Positions 16,895 to 24,710 of a DNA stretch of 55,116 nucleotides are shown piece by piece. A model generated the notes under the pieces. It searched no databases, was not told the origin of the DNA, and worked only from the letters and a program-made list of their open reading frames with translations. The stretch comes from Streptomyces sp. ISL-98 (GTDB lineage Bacteria; Actinomycetota; Actinomycetes; Streptomycetales; Streptomycetaceae). The stretch spans positions 1 to 55,116 of the forward strand of contig NZ_JAGGPB010000011.1 of assembly GCF_018614055.1 (NCBI RefSeq). Reading direction: 5' to 3'. The position numbers and the translations under genes are program-made. Each line of letters starts with the position of its first letter. The first letter of the stretch is position 1.

Positions 16895-16946
16895 GGGGCT
16901 GTTCGACGCGGCTGTCTGACAGGGCTGTTCGACGCGGCTGTCTGAC
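16895..16946. repeat. Tandem duplication of a 26-bp unit upstream of fabG
   Basis: Two adjacent units identical except for their first base (GGGGCTGTTCGACGC then GGCTGTCTGAC). They lie in the leader between the OYE terminator hairpin and fabG, so they could alter expression of fabG. Confidence 0.85.
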
Positions 16947-16954
16947 GGGGCAGA

Positions 16955-16990
16955 GCCCGGGGGCCGGGCCAGGGCGGCCGGCCCCCGGGC
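16955..16990 (-). terminator. Hairpin after the Old Yellow Enzyme gene
   Basis: GCCCGGGGGCCGG and CCGGCCCCCGGGC form a perfect 13-bp G/C stem with a 10-nt loop, 25 bp beyond the OYE stop codon. It may end or attenuate transcription into fabG. Confidence 0.65.
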
Positions 16991-17015
16991 CGAGCGGGCT
17001 GCGCGTCGCCGACTG

Positions 17016-18113
17016 TCAGACGGCGTAGCCGTACGAGTCGGGCCAGCGGGCCGCGTCGCCGAGCTCGCGCGCGGCGCGGTGCGCCCAGTGCGGGTCGCGC
17101 AGCAGTTCGCGGCCCAGCAGGATGGCGTCCGCCTGGCCGGAGGTGAGGATCCCCTCGGCCTGGGCGGCCTCGGTGATCAGGCCGACGGCGGCGACGGGCA
17201 TGTCGGTCTGCGCGCGGACGGCCGCCGCGTACGGGACCTGGTAGCCGGGGCCCGTGGTGATCCTGGCGTCGTGGGCGACGCCGCCGGACGAGACGTCGAG
17301 CAGGTCGACGCCGTGCGCCAGCAGCTCCTTGGCCAGCCGTACGGTGTCGTCGCCGGTCCAGCCCTGACGGTTGTCGGCGGGGTTCTCCGCAGCCAGCCAG
17401 TCGGTTGCCGACGTACGGAAGAAGACGGGCAGCTCGTCCGGCCACACCGCGCGCACCGCGTCGACGACCTCCAGGGCGAAGCGCGCCCGGCGCTCGAAGC
17501 TGCCGCCGTAGGCGTCGGTGCGGTGGTTGCTGTGCGGCGAGAGGAAGGAGTTGATGAGGAAGCCGTGGGCGCCGTGCACCTCGACGACCTTGAACCCCGC
17601 GTCCAGGGCTCGCCGGGCTGCCTCGGCGAACTTGGCGACCAGGCCCTGTATCTCATCGACGGTCAGCTCGTGCGGGGTGGGGAAGTCGCCGTACGCGACC
17701 GCGCTGGGCGCCACCGTGCCCCAGCCGCCCTGCTCCGGGGCGACAGGTCCGCCGCCCAGCCACGGCGCTGCGGCCGAGCCCTTGCGGCCGGAGTGCGCGA
17801 GCTGAATGGCCGGGACCACGTCGTGGTCCTCCAGGAAGCGGGTCACCCGGGTCAGCGCCTGCTGCTGGGTGTCGTTCCACAGGCCGAGGCAGCCGGGAGT
17901 GATACGGCCCTCCGGTGCCACGGCGGTGGCCTCGAGCAGGATCAGGCCGAGGCCGCCGGCCGCGCGGGAGAACAGGTGGCCCAGGTGCCAGTCGTTGACC
18001 ACACCGGCCTGCGGGCCGGTCGGTTCGGCCTGGTACTGGCACATCGGGGCCATCCAGGCCCGGTTGGGGATGGTCAGCTCTCGCAGCTTCAGCGGGGAGA
18101 ACAGCGTGCTCAT
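17016..18113 (-). CDS. NADH:flavin oxidoreductase / Old Yellow Enzyme (YqjM type)
   Basis: A 365-residue FMN-binding TIM-barrel ene-reductase. Recognisable are LFSPLKLRELTIPNRAWMAPMCQYQ (the MCQY Cys typical of the YqjM class), QLAHSGRKGS, the substrate-binding pair VHGAHGFLINSFLSP (His-x-x-His), NHRTDAYGGSFERRARF, and the C-terminal FMN phosphate loop DAILLGRELLRDP. It reduces activated C=C bonds with NAD(P)H. AGGA lies before the ATG. It sits between galE and fabG in the accessory minus-strand group; the physiological substrate is not evident. Confidence 0.93.
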   Translation of the reverse strand: MSTLFSPLKLRELTIPNRAWMAPMCQYQAEPTGPQAGVVNDWHLGHLFSRAAGGLGLILLEATAVAPEGRITPGCLGLWNDTQQQALTRVTRFLEDHDVVPAIQLAHSGRKGSAAAPWLGGGPVAPEQGGWGTVAPSAVAYGDFPTPHELTVDEIQGLVAKFAEAARRALDAGFKVVEVHGAHGFLINSFLSPHSNHRTDAYGGSFERRARFALEVVDAVRAVWPDELPVFFRTSATDWLAAENPADNRQGWTGDDTVRLAKELLAHGVDLLDVSSGGVAHDARITTGPGYQVPYAAAVRAQTDMPVAAVGLITEAAQAEGILTSGQADAILLGRELLRDPHWAHRAARELGDAARWPDSYGYAV

Positions 18114-18183
18114 GAAAGTCCTGTCTTTCGGTGCGGAAGTTCGTGAAGAAGAAGTCGTAAAGAAGAAGAAGGGGAAGCGGCTG

Positions 18184-19176
18184 TTAGAGCGGCCGCCGGG
18201 CACCGGGGTGGCGCAGGCACCAGCCCTCCCAGGCGGAGGCGACCATGTCGACGACGCTGTGACGGGCGGCCCAGCCGAGCTCCCGCTGAATCGGCGAGGC
18301 GTCGGCGACGACCTTCGCCGGGTCACCCGGCCGCCGCTCGACGACGGCAGGGGCGTTGTCGTAACCGGTCACGCCCTGGATGACGGAGATCAGCTCACGC
18401 ACCGACAGGCCCTCGCCACGGCCCACGTTGAAGGTGCGGGCGACGGGGACGTCGGCGTGCTTGCGCAGGTAGCGGGTGGCCGCCAGGTGTGCGGAGGCGA
18501 TGTCGGCGACGTGGATGTAGTCGCGTACGCAGGTGCCGTCCGGGGTGGCGTAGTCGTCGCCGAAGATCTGCGGGGCCTCCCCCTCGGTCAGCCGCTCGAA
18601 GACCATGGGCACCAGATTGAGGACCCGCTTGTCGGCCAGGCCCGGTGAGGCGGCCCCGGCGACGTTGAAGTACCGCAGATTGATGAAGTCCACCTGACCG
18701 GCCCGGTGGGCGGCCTGGGCCAGCCACTCGCCGATCAGCTTGGTCTGGCCGTACGGGCTCATCGGCTCGCACGGGGTGTCCTCCGTGACCAGCTCCACGT
18801 CCGGCATGCCGTAGACGGAGGCGCTGGAGGAGTACACCAGCTTCCGTACGTTCGCGCTCTCCATGGCGGAGAGCAGGCTGCGGAACCCCTCGACGTTCTG
18901 CCGGTAGTGCAGCAGCGGAAGCTCGACCGACTCGCCGACCTGCGTGCGGGCCACGAGGTTGACCACCCCCTCCACGGGGTAGTCGCGGAAGACCCGCGCG
19001 AGCAGCTCTCCGTCGAGGACGCTGCCCACGACGAGGGGCACGTCGTCGGGTACGGCGTTCCTCGACCCCGTCGACAGGTCGTCCACCACGACGATCCGCT
19101 CGCCCGCGTCCCGCATCGCCTTGACGACATGGCCGCCGATGAATCCGGCGCCCCCCGCAATCAGCCAGTACGACAT
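18184..19176 (-). CDS. galE: UDP-glucose 4-epimerase GalE-like
   Basis: A 330-residue extended SDR. It has the NAD motif IAGGAGFIGGHVV at the N-terminus, VVDDLSTGSR, the catalytic Ser region VYSSSASVYG, YGQTKLIGE with catalytic Tyr and Lys, NLRYFNVAGA and TPDGTCVRDYIHV. It interconverts UDP-glucose and UDP-galactose for galactose use or polysaccharide synthesis. GGAGGG precedes the ATG (MSYWLIAGG); longer frame upstream is unlikely. It follows mgsA by 50 bp. As it is not next to galK/galT it may be a specialised or second copy. Confidence 0.93.
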   Translation of the reverse strand: MSYWLIAGGAGFIGGHVVKAMRDAGERIVVVDDLSTGSRNAVPDDVPLVVGSVLDGELLARVFRDYPVEGVVNLVARTQVGESVELPLLHYRQNVEGFRSLLSAMESANVRKLVYSSSASVYGMPDVELVTEDTPCEPMSPYGQTKLIGEWLAQAAHRAGQVDFINLRYFNVAGAASPGLADKRVLNLVPMVFERLTEGEAPQIFGDDYATPDGTCVRDYIHVADIASAHLAATRYLRKHADVPVARTFNVGRGEGLSVRELISVIQGVTGYDNAPAVVERRPGDPAKVVADASPIQRELGWAARHSVVDMVASAWEGWCLRHPGARRPL

Positions 19177-19226
19177 CGTCGTCCCTCCAGTGTGTTTCGT
19201 GTACGTCCGGGTGGTTCGTGCCCGGG

Positions 19227-19700
19227 TCACGCGCCGCCGGCGCCGGCTTCGGCCAGTACCGGAGCGGCCATCCGATGGCAGGCGTCGGCGAGCAGGACGT
19301 CGGCGGACGCGGGGTTCGAGGCGAGGGGCACGTCGTGGACGACGGCCAGCCGGTGCAGGGCCCGCACGTCGCTTTCGTGGGGCTGTGTCCCCAGCGGGTC
19401 CGTGAAGAACACCAGCAGGGCGATGCGCTCTTCGACGATCATCGCGCCGATCTGCTGGTCGCCGCCCATCGGTCCGCTCGCCACCCGCTCGACGTCCATG
19501 CCGAGTTGGTGTGCCAGCAGATCGCCGGTGGTGCGGGTGGCGACCAGTCGGCAGCCGCGCAGCGCCTCCTTGTGCCGGGCCGCCCAGGCCAGCAGATCCG
19601 CCTTCTTCGCGTCATGAGCCACCAGCGCCACCGTGTCCGGAGCGCCGGTGGTCGTCGTTCTGTCCTCGGAATGGCCGCATGCGGCCACCTGCTCGCTCAT
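19227..19700 (-). CDS. mgsA: Methylglyoxal synthase
   Basis: A 157-residue MgsA, matching family length. It has VALVAHDAKKADLLAWA, the phosphate-binding RLVATRTTGDLL, SGPMGGDQQIGAMIVE containing the catalytic Asp of GGDQQ, FFTDPLGTQPHESDVRAL with the conserved DPL and PH-xxD residues, and ASNPASADVLL. It converts dihydroxyacetone phosphate to methylglyoxal and phosphate, bypassing lower glycolysis. GGGGA precedes the ATG; the long upstream frame has no site. It is the promoter-proximal gene of the accessory minus-strand group and is divergent from an XRE regulator. MgsA is unusual in this setting, because methylglyoxal is toxic. Confidence 0.93.
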   Translation of the reverse strand: MSEQVAACGHSEDRTTTTGAPDTVALVAHDAKKADLLAWAARHKEALRGCRLVATRTTGDLLAHQLGMDVERVASGPMGGDQQIGAMIVEERIALLVFFTDPLGTQPHESDVRALHRLAVVHDVPLASNPASADVLLADACHRMAAPVLAEAGAGGA

Positions 19701-19891
19701 AAAGTCCCCGTTCCCCCGTATTCCAATACGTCGCAGCAATCGGCCTGTTGGCGTCGCCGCATCCACAGCATGCCTGAAACCGTCCATTACTTGCAGTGTC
19801 GGTACTGGAAGTGGCGGCGACTCCGGGCGTCGGGCCGAAGCCTCAGCCCCAGTGATCAACTCTGTTATGATCGGAGGATGAACCGGGGGGT

Positions 19892-20785
19892 TTGTGCTTT
19901 CCCCCGGGGCGCGCAGTGAAACGGGGGGCTACAATTTTCAGTGCAATCCGAAGTCATGTTTATACGCCACGCGATGAGCCGCGTAATGCACGTCATGAGC
20001 AACAGGTCGACGAAGGAGAATCCGTAGGCCGACTGCTTCGCGCCTGGCGCGGCAGGGTCGTACGGCGGAATGTGGGCCTGCATGTGGTCCGCAGGTCCAC
20101 GAACGGCCTTTCGCAGGCCGAAGTGGCACGGCTGGTCGGGGTGAGCGAAGGCTGGTACCGCTCGCTGGAGCGCGGTACGCGACGGGACTTCTCCGACTCC
20201 TTCCTGCTCCGCGTCGCCGAGACTCTGCAGCTCAGCGAGGCGGAAGTGCTCACCCTCTTCCTAGGCGCAGCAGGCCGCCGACCGCCTGCGGACCCCGCCG
20301 GGCAGCTGGCGGACATCCCTCCGGAGGCGCTGGCTCTCCTGGAGCACCAAGCTCCGAACCCTGCCTACATTTCCGACGGCGCGTGGAACATCGTGGCCGC
20401 GAACTCCGCAATGGCGCAGTGGTTCCCCTGGTCGGTCGCCCCGCGCGCGAATCTCATGCGCTGGGCACTCCTGGCGCCCGAGGCCCGTACGCAACTGGTG
20501 AATTGGGAACGGGAATTCGCGCAGGTATTCCTGGCGATGCTGCGGCTCGCCAATAACCGCGACCCGGGTAATTCTCCGGTGCGGTCACTGACCCGCGACA
20601 TTCTCGCGGCGAATGCCGACTGCCGACGGATCTGGGCCGAGGATCACGATGTCGTGGAACACCGGTCCGGCCAACGCTTCGCACTGCGCCTGCCTTTTCA
20701 CGGGGATACCGAAATAAGCGCGATGAGTCACGTTTTCCGGCCGATGGAGTGCCCGGAGTCCCGTTTCGTCGTCATCACCCGCTGA
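19892..20785 (+). CDS. XRE-family regulator with MmyB-like ligand-binding domain
   Basis: A helix-turn-helix protein of about 290 residues. The HTH is GLSQAEVARLVGVSEGWYRSLERGTRRDF near residue 75, followed by LLRVAETLQLSEAEVLTLFLGA. The C-terminal half (PPEALALLEHQAPNPAYISDGAWNIVAANSAMAQWF onward) is the PAS-like MmyB ligand-binding domain, whose members often bind a fatty-acid-like ligand and control an adjacent oxidoreductase gene. The start is uncertain: TTG at the given position or GTG eight codons later, neither with a good ribosome-binding site. A TATGAT box lies just upstream. Being divergent from mgsA, it is the obvious candidate regulator of the mgsA-galE-OYE-fabG group (inference). 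Confidence 0.82.
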   Translation: MCFPPGRAVKRGATIFSAIRSHVYTPRDEPRNARHEQQVDEGESVGRLLRAWRGRVVRRNVGLHVVRRSTNGLSQAEVARLVGVSEGWYRSLERGTRRDFSDSFLLRVAETLQLSEAEVLTLFLGAAGRRPPADPAGQLADIPPEALALLEHQAPNPAYISDGAWNIVAANSAMAQWFPWSVAPRANLMRWALLAPEARTQLVNWEREFAQVFLAMLRLANNRDPGNSPVRSLTRDILAANADCRRIWAEDHDVVEHRSGQRFALRLPFHGDTEISAMSHVFRPMECPESRFVVITR

Positions 20786-20820
20786 ATTGCCTGTTGTTCT
20801 GTCACGGGTCTGCTACAAGT

Positions 20821-20858
20821 CATGGGTTGCCCCTTCCGCTCGAAGGAGGCAGCCCATG
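20821..20858 (+). terminator. Hairpin after the XRE regulator gene
   Basis: CATGGGTTGCCCCTTC and GAAGGAGGCAGCCCATG pair over about 16 bp with one mismatch and one bulge around a 5-nt loop (CGCTC), 35 bp after the stop. Confidence 0.55.
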
Positions 20859-20931
20859 GCCGACGGCCGGCGAGAGAGGGAAGTTTGCCGATCCGGCCCC
20901 CTCGGTGCAGGCGTCCCGCTAGCTTGAGCGC

Positions 20932-21516
20932 GTGACGCACGAGAGGGACGACCTGGCCGCCGAGTGGTGGAACAGCATCGTGGTGTGTGCCGGCCTCGGG
21001 CATGGGCATTACCGCGACCTCGATCCGTTCCCCGACTGGTGGGTCGCGTACTCCGACAGCACCACCACACGCGTCGGCAACCGTCTGCGTTTCCTTCTGC
21101 TGCAGCCCAAACTGCTGGCCGCGATCAGCACTGAGCTGGCCGCCGCCGACGATCCCGCGGCTCCCTCCCTGAGTTCGACGCTCCTCGCGGAAGCGGAGGA
21201 ATTCACCGGCCTTCCGGCAATCACATCGGACGTCGCGCGGCTCGACGAGCCCAAGCAGCAATCGCACCGCGCCGACGCGCATCGGATCCGCGAACTCCAG
21301 TGCGCCCTGACCCGCCTGGACGCCTTCACGTCGTGGGTGCGCGACACCCTGGCCGTCGACGCGGGCCTGCGCCACTACCAGTACGTCGACTCCGTCCCGC
21401 CTCACGAGTCGTCGCCGTGCGGCGTGGTGCGCCTGCGCGCGCCGCTCGTGCCGCGTGCCCCGGGTTCGTTCTCGGTCTCCGCCGGTCCGCAAGGACCGTT
21501 CATTTCAGCCGCCTGA
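20932..21516 (+). CDS. Hypothetical protein
   Basis: A 194-residue soluble protein starting with GTG (MTHERDDLAAEWWNSIVVCAG). It has an aromatic-rich N-terminal part (HYRDLDPFPDWWVAY), a helical centre (LLLQPKLLAAISTELAA, then RRLDAFTSWV-like helices) and a Pro/Ser-rich tail. No ribosome-binding site is visible, so it may be leaderless. I recognise no family. The next small gene starts 51 bp downstream and may be co-transcribed. Confidence 0.6.
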   Translation: MTHERDDLAAEWWNSIVVCAGLGHGHYRDLDPFPDWWVAYSDSTTTRVGNRLRFLLLQPKLLAAISTELAAADDPAAPSLSSTLLAEAEEFTGLPAITSDVARLDEPKQQSHRADAHRIRELQCALTRLDAFTSWVRDTLAVDAGLRHYQYVDSVPPHESSPCGVVRLRAPLVPRAPGSFSVSAGPQGPFISAA

Positions 21517-21567
21517 CCCTGCGGGAGTGGGCGGCCGAGCCGTCAACGAACCCTCAGGGAACAGAAC

Positions 21568-21789
21568 ATGCTCGACTGGTCCGACCCCGAACACCTCGCC
21601 GTGACCGCCGCACTCGCGATCCTGATGCTCGTCGTCATCTTCTTCGGCGTCCCGATGGTGGCCAACGCGGCCCCGTCGCACGCCGACTGGTGGCTTGCGA
21701 AAGCGGAAGGCGCCTTCGCCCGTGGGGAAAGGTTCTTCGGCTCCCTCCGCACACGGTGCGCGGAACGCCGCCGTCGCCATCGCAAGTAG
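21568..21789 (+). CDS. Small single-pass membrane protein, hypothetical
   Basis: A 73-residue protein with one membrane helix (AVTAALAILMLVVIFFGVPMV) at residues 11-31, a short amphipathic stretch and a strongly basic tail ending RRRRHRK that would remain in the cytoplasm. It lies just before a MITE-like element. Function unknown. Confidence 0.6.
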   Translation: MLDWSDPEHLAVTAALAILMLVVIFFGVPMVANAAPSHADWWLAKAEGAFARGERFFGSLRTRCAERRRRHRK

Positions 21790-21818
21790 CGCTGCGAAAG
21801 CCGATGGGCCCGTGGCCT

Positions 21819-22044
21819 GGGGCGTGTCCGGCGGATCAGGCCGGCTTCAGGGTGCGGCTCGTTCTCGGTGCTGGTGAGCGGGGCCTGGTGCGTGCAGCTG
21901 CAAGGCGGAGGAGGGAGGCGACGCGATGGGGGTCCCCCCTGTTCGAGCGCAGTCGAGAACTTGGGGGAGTCAGCGACCGACGACAACGCCGCAGATGTGC
22001 GTGCCAGACCCCGCGGCCCAGGCATGATCCGCCGGACACGCCCC
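21819..22044. mobile_element. MITE-like element with perfect 20-bp terminal inverted repeats
   Basis: GGGGCGTGTCCGGCGGATCA at the left end is exactly inverted at the right end (TGATCCGCCGGACACGCCCC), giving a 226-bp unit with no coding capacity. A second dispersed repeat lies inside it. The right end touches the stop codon of the rhomboid-like gene. I see no transposase nearby, so it would need to be mobilised in trans. No target duplication is clear. Confidence 0.75.
21928..21969. repeat. Dispersed GGGGGTCCCCCC...TTGGGGGAGT repeat inside the MITE
   Basis: GGGGGTCCCCCCTGTTCGAG, a short arm, then GAACTTGGGGGAGT. It is the longest and clearest copy of a family also present within cvnA and twice near 44.4 kb. 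The ends can pair as a hairpin. Confidence 0.75.
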
Positions 22045-22856
22045 TACCTCGGGACGCGGGCCCAGCGGCGTACCAGCGGCCACGACGCCATGCCCAGCAA
22101 CAGCGCAAGCGGATGCCCCCAGTTGCTGAGCGGGTCCGCGAACTCCAGCAGGTCCTGGAGCAGCATCAGGCCGACTCCGAACAGGACAGCCGCCCGGAGC
22201 CACCGGTTCAGCAGGCCCGACAGGGCGCCGACGCTCGCCATCAGGCCGAAGCTGATGCCGTAGTCGAGGCGGTGCAGCGAACTGTCCGGCAAGTGGCCCG
22301 CCATGACGGAGAGTCCGACCGGGACCTCCGTCGCAAGCGTCGCCACCACATGCCCGAGCAGGAAGACCCCGGCCGTGCGCCAGCCGCCGACGCGGCGTTC
22401 CAGCGCGGTCAGGACGAAGACGAAGCCGATCGCGTACGGGGATGCCAGTCCGCCCGCGACCCACACCGCGCTGGCCACGAGGACGAGCAGCGGGGTGTCC
22501 GCGAGGTGCGCGGCGTCAGTGCTGGAACCGCGCAGGGCTGCCGAGACAGTGGCCGAGTCGGCGTACTCGGCGAAGAGGGAGGTCGCGACCAGGACGAGGG
22601 CGTAGCAGAAGGTGAAGGGGGTGCCGGTGGGGGTGGGGACGAGGTGCCGGGGACGCCACCGGCGTGCCGCCGGTACGTCGCTCGCGGGCACGGGGGCCGG
22701 CGCGGGCGCGGCGGGGTGTATTCGCTGCCTGGGGATCGCGGCCAGCAGACCGTCGGCGCTCACGGTCCCGGTTTCTGCCGGCCCGGTTTCCGTCGGCCCG
22801 GTTTCAGTTGTCGTTGCGCGGTGCACTGCGTGAGGCCCCTTCGGCCGACTTCGCAT
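22044..22856 (-). CDS. Rhomboid-like membrane protein
   Basis: A 270-residue membrane protein. A Pro/Thr-rich cytosolic stretch of about 75 residues precedes six hydrophobic helices. The pattern fits the rhomboid-like family of actinobacteria. One helix carries DYGISFGLMASVGALSG, where GIS matches the GxS nucleophile site, and the last helix has NWGHPLALLLGMASWPL with a His at the expected catalytic position. It may therefore be an active intramembrane serine protease, although the third-helix Arg and Asn features are not clear. AAGGA precedes the ATG. It is divergent from the spermidine-synthase-like gene across a repeat-filled spacer. Confidence 0.78.
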   Translation of the reverse strand: MRSRPKGPHAVHRATTTETGPTETGPAETGTVSADGLLAAIPRQRIHPAAPAPAPVPASDVPAARRWRPRHLVPTPTGTPFTFCYALVLVATSLFAEYADSATVSAALRGSSTDAAHLADTPLLVLVASAVWVAGGLASPYAIGFVFVLTALERRVGGWRTAGVFLLGHVVATLATEVPVGLSVMAGHLPDSSLHRLDYGISFGLMASVGALSGLLNRWLRAAVLFGVGLMLLQDLLEFADPLSNWGHPLALLLGMASWPLVRRWARVPR

Positions 22857-22933
22857 CGGTGTTCCTTACGGACAACGCCCACCCTCTGCGATCATCTCCG
22901 CCCACGGCTATGGCACGCGTCACACGGCGCGAC

Positions 22934-23053
22934 GCCCACGCCCACGCCCACGCCCCCGGCTTCGGCTTCGGCTTCGGCTTCGGCTTCGGCTTCGGCTTCG
23001 GCTTCGGCTTCGGCTTCGGCTTCGGCTTCGGCTTCGGCTTCGGCTTCGGCTTC
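22934..23053. repeat. Hexanucleotide microsatellite, (GGCTTC)16 after (GCCCAC)3
   Basis: Sixteen perfect copies of GGCTTC from position 22958, immediately preceded by three copies of GCCCAC. The array is in the 295-bp divergent spacer between the rhomboid-like gene and the spermidine-synthase-like gene. It is pure, so it is likely to change copy number. In frame it would encode Gly-Phe, Glu-Ala or Lys-Pro repeats, but no start or codon evidence supports a gene. Confidence 0.95.
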
Positions 23054-23151
23054 GGTAAAGGCTTTGTTACGGCCGCCCTGCCCCGCAAAAATGCCGGGGA
23101 CGACCGACGCAGTCACGATGCGTCACGAACCGCCCGGGAGGTTCCCGCCCC

Positions 23152-23898
23152 ATGCAGGCCCCGTACGTATCCACCGCCGCGCACGCCGCCCACATCGCCG
23201 ACACCGCCCCCACCGCAGTCACCGTCGACCGGCGCGACGGCCCGTACGGCGAAGTCGTCCTGCGGGAGCGCGGTGCGCACTTCGAAATCATCGCCAACGG
23301 CTGCTTCCTGATGGACACCTCCGACGGCCGCTCCGAGCGCCTCCTCATCGACGCCGCCCTGGACGCGCTTCCCGCTGATTGCCACTCCCCCGCCCTGCTC
23401 ATCGGCGGCCTCGGCGTCGGCTTCTCGCTGGCCCGCGCGGCCGCGCAGCCGCGCTGGGGGCGGATCGCGATCGTCGAGCGTGAGCGGGCCGTCATCGACT
23501 GGCATCGCGAGGGGCCTCTGTCGCGGATCTCCGGCGACGCGCTCGCCGATCCGCGATGCGAGATCATTCACACCGATCTCGTGGATTACGTCCGGGAAAA
23601 CCGAATCGGGGGACTTGGTCCGTACCAGGACACGTACGACGCGCTCTGCCTCGACATCGACAACGGACCCGACTGGACCGTGACCGACGACAACGCCACT
23701 CTCTACTCCCCGCAAGGGCTCGCGGCCTGCATGAGTCGGCTGAGACCGGGCGGAATCCTCGCCGTCTGGTCGGCGCAGCCGTCCGCCGACTTCGAGGATG
23801 CGATGCGGAATGCCGGATTCAACTTGGTAAGGACGGAAGAGATCCAAGTTGCCCGGGGCGTTCCTGACGTGGTTCATCTCGCGAATCGCCCTGCGTAG
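23152..23898 (+). CDS. Spermidine synthase-like protein (SAM-methyltransferase fold)
   Basis: A 248-residue protein with the polyamine-synthase fold. It has DGPYGEVVLRERGAHFEIIANGCFLMDTSDGRSERLL (the N-terminal beta hairpin), LLIGGLGVGFSLARAA as the nucleotide motif, IVERERAVIDWH as the acidic post-motif strand, and YDALCLDIDNGPDWTV as the gatekeeping Asp loop. It lacks an obvious second catalytic Asp pair, so aminopropyl transfer is not certain; orphan members of this family are common in actinobacteria. GGGAGG lies before the ATG. It precedes the two-component pair in the same direction. Confidence 0.85.
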   Translation: MQAPYVSTAAHAAHIADTAPTAVTVDRRDGPYGEVVLRERGAHFEIIANGCFLMDTSDGRSERLLIDAALDALPADCHSPALLIGGLGVGFSLARAAAQPRWGRIAIVERERAVIDWHREGPLSRISGDALADPRCEIIHTDLVDYVRENRIGGLGPYQDTYDALCLDIDNGPDWTVTDDNATLYSPQGLAACMSRLRPGGILAVWSAQPSADFEDAMRNAGFNLVRTEEIQVARGVPDVVHLANRPA

Positions 23899-23972
23899 CC
23901 GGGACACCTTCACTGCCTCTACGCTGCTGCCCTACACGTGGGAACTAGCAGAGAACTCCCAGGGGCGGGGCA

Positions 23973-24710
23973 ATGGAGCAGACACACACCAGCCACAACG
24001 GCCTCGCGGCCACTCCGGGCGCGCAGCGCCGGGTGCTGGTCGTCGAGGACGACGCGACCATCGTCGACGCCATTGCAGCGCGACTGCGCGCCGAGGGCTT
24101 TCAGGTGCAGACGGCCGTGGACGGCCCGGCGGCGGTGGACGCGGCCGAGGCGTGGCAGCCCGATCTCATGGTTCTCGACATCATGCTGCCGGGATTCGAC
24201 GGGCTCGAAGTGTGCCGCCGTGTGCAGGCGCAGCGTCCCGTTCCCGTGCTGATGCTGACGGCCCGCGACGACGAGACCGACATGCTCGTCGGTCTCGGCG
24301 TCGGCGCCGACGACTACATGACCAAGCCGTTCTCCATGCGCGAGCTCGCGGCCCGGGTCCATGTCCTGCTGCGCCGGGTGGAGCGGGCGACGCTCGCCGC
24401 CTCGACGCCGCGCAGCGGCATCCTGCGCCTCGGCGAGCTGGAGATCGACCACGCACAGCGACGGGTGCGGGTACGCGGCGAGGACGTGCACCTGACGCCC
24501 ACCGAGTTCGACCTGCTGGTGTGCCTGGCGAACACGCCGCGCGCCGTGCTCTCGCGCGAGCAGCTGCTCGCCGAGGTGTGGGACTGGGCGGACGCGTCGG
24601 GCACCCGGACAGTCGACAGCCACATCAAGGCCCTGCGCCGGAAGATCGGAGCGGAACGTATCCGCACGGTGCACGGCGTGGGCTACGCACTGGAGACCCC
24701 GCCGGCATGA
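23973..24710 (+). CDS. OmpR/PhoB-type response regulator
   Basis: A 245-residue response regulator. The receiver domain begins VLVVEDDATIVDA, with phosphoacceptor Asp in LMVLDIMLPGFDG, Thr in LMLTARD and Lys in MTKPFSM. It is followed by a winged-helix effector domain (LTPTEFDLLVCLANTP, then TRTVDSHIKALRRKIG and VHGVGYAL). It binds DNA as a dimer after phosphorylation by the kinase encoded next. The stop overlaps the kinase start as ATGA. The stimulus and regulon are unknown; I recall a pair at this position next to kgd in other Streptomyces. Confidence 0.96.
   Translation: MEQTHTSHNGLAATPGAQRRVLVVEDDATIVDAIAARLRAEGFQVQTAVDGPAAVDAAEAWQPDLMVLDIMLPGFDGLEVCRRVQAQRPVPVLMLTARDDETDMLVGLGVGADDYMTKPFSMRELAARVHVLLRRVERATLAASTPRSGILRLGELEIDHAQRRVRVRGEDVHLTPTEFDLLVCLANTPRAVLSREQLLAEVWDWADASGTRTVDSHIKALRRKIGAERIRTVHGVGYALETPPA

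Noticed and set aside
19879..19920. Thirteen-codon frame (ATG after GGAGG) just before the XRE gene
   Set aside because: The spacing to GGAGG is too short and there is no sign of a leader peptide role.
22664..23311. Plus-strand frame encoding (Gly-Phe)16 through the GGCTTC array
   Set aside because: The FG-like repeat follows from the microsatellite; no ribosome-binding site or codon bias supports translation.
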